Shown here one piece after another: positions 63,659 to 64,000 of a stretch of DNA of 64,000 nt. Under the pieces are notes generated by a model, which was given only the letters and a program-made list of their open reading frames with translations, had not been told where the DNA came from and ran no database searches. Source of the stretch: Emticicia aquatilis (GTDB taxonomy: Bacteria; Bacteroidota; Bacteroidia; Cytophagales; Spirosomataceae); contig NZ_BMKK01000009.1 in NCBI RefSeq assembly GCF_014644295.1, forward strand, positions 1 through 64,000. Direction: 5' to 3'. The position numbers and the translations under genes are program-made. Positions within the stretch are counted from its first letter, which is position 1; each line of letters opens with the position of its first letter.

Positions 63659-63693
63659 CAAAGATAATAAAAATGCTACGTTTTTGTAACGAA
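63659..63693 (-). promoter_or_regulatory. bamD promoter region with a motif shared with tamB
   Basis: On the minus strand TTCGTTACAAAAACGTAG (63693-63676) precedes a perfect -7 element TATCTTTG (63666-63659), which ends six bases before the ATG. The layout parallels the tamB promoter. The message would have little or no leader. Confidence 0.55.
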
Positions 63694-63789
63694 TTTTATA
63701 GCTTAATTATTTCTAATGATTAAAATATAAGTGGTTTATGGTCTGAAACGGCTCAAATCTAAGATATTTGAAATAAGCGAGTTAGAGAA

Positions 63790-64000
63790 TTAGGCTTGCT
63801 CAACCGATACTTTCATATCATTGAGGTAAATATTACCAAATTGTGTGGCAAATGCTACGTCACTGGCATCACGTCCGTAGGCCAATACGACCCTATTCCC
63901 TTTGGGTTGAGCTTGTGTAGCATCGAATGTAAACCATTGGTTTTCGAGATATACTTCAAACCATGCGTGCAAGTCCATGGGGTTAAGTTCATACAAATAT
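63790..64000 (-). CDS. Transglutaminase-like protein, C-terminal end (runs off right edge)
   Basis: The last 69 codons of a longer gene whose beginning is outside the window. The visible sequence YELNPMDLHAWFEVYLENQW-FTFDAT carries the His and Asp of a Cys-His-Asp transglutaminase/protease-like triad (HAWFEVYL and FDAT), then GNRVVLAYGRDASDVAFATQ. This ending is typical of bacterial transglutaminase-like proteins with a C-terminal core domain. The Cys is beyond the edge, and the substrate is unknown. It lies upstream of bamD on the same strand, separated by about 136 bp. Confidence 0.85.
   Translation of the reverse strand, partial: YLYELNPMDLHAWFEVYLENQWFTFDATQAQPKGNRVVLAYGRDASDVAFATQFGNIYLNDMKVSVEQA

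Overview
The window looks like chromosomal DNA of an AT-rich Bacteroidota bacterium, most likely from the order Cytophagales. The reasons are type IX secretion (T9SS) genes (porQ, porD), enormous secreted proteins built from PKD/Ig-like repeats, the lipoprotein-type TamL, family GH97, Bacteroidota -7 promoter elements (TAnnTTTG) and the bamD/rpoZ/coaBC/porD gene neighbourhood. No rRNA, tRNA, CRISPR array, insertion sequence or phage gene was seen.

Layout. 1-18890 holds two minus-strand genes for giant secreted proteins. The first runs off the left edge. The second is about 5,490 residues long, with a choice-of-anchor-A-like head, CUB-like, PA14-like and discoidin-like modules, dozens of Ig/PKD-like domains, a five-unit array of 477 bp, two duplicated thrombospondin-type-3-capped modules and a short Cys-rich tail. 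19455-31786 is a minus-strand stretch of envelope and metabolic genes: YceI, a BNR-repeat protein, porQ with a beta-barrel protein and two LVIVD lipoproteins, a 5'-nucleotidase, a GH97 glucosidase, an ABC1 kinase, a TetR regulator and an MpaB-like oxygenase. REP-like palindromes with GTAG feet are scattered through it. 31787-46367 holds a membrane protein, a lipoprotein, pyrG, yidC, an LpoA-like protein, a PspA-like membrane protein with a coiled-coil partner, a DUF1549/DUF1553 cytochrome-type protein, a small LMW-phosphatase-like protein, a Tat-exported sugar isomerase and an aldo/keto reductase.

46461-52428 is a plus-strand accessory stretch of small lipoproteins, two Crp/Fnr regulators, a VOC protein and membrane proteins. 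Its main feature is a pair of identical 16-bp palindromes containing a perfect FNR-type box, each placed the same distance upstream of a Bacteroidota -7 element. 52479-64000 is an outer-membrane biogenesis and secretion block. porD, coaBC, rpoZ and bamD lie on the minus strand, interrupted by a divergent, translationally coupled tamB-tamL pair. The last bases hold the end of a transglutaminase-like gene.

How it fits together: YidC, BamD, TamB/TamL, PorQ and PorD are assembly and secretion parts of the envelope, and the giant proteins are plausible secreted clients of that machinery. tamB and bamD share an 18-nt promoter-proximal sequence (15 of 18 identical) at nearly the same distance from their start codons, which suggests joint control. 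All functions are read from sequence features by eye; no database search was run.
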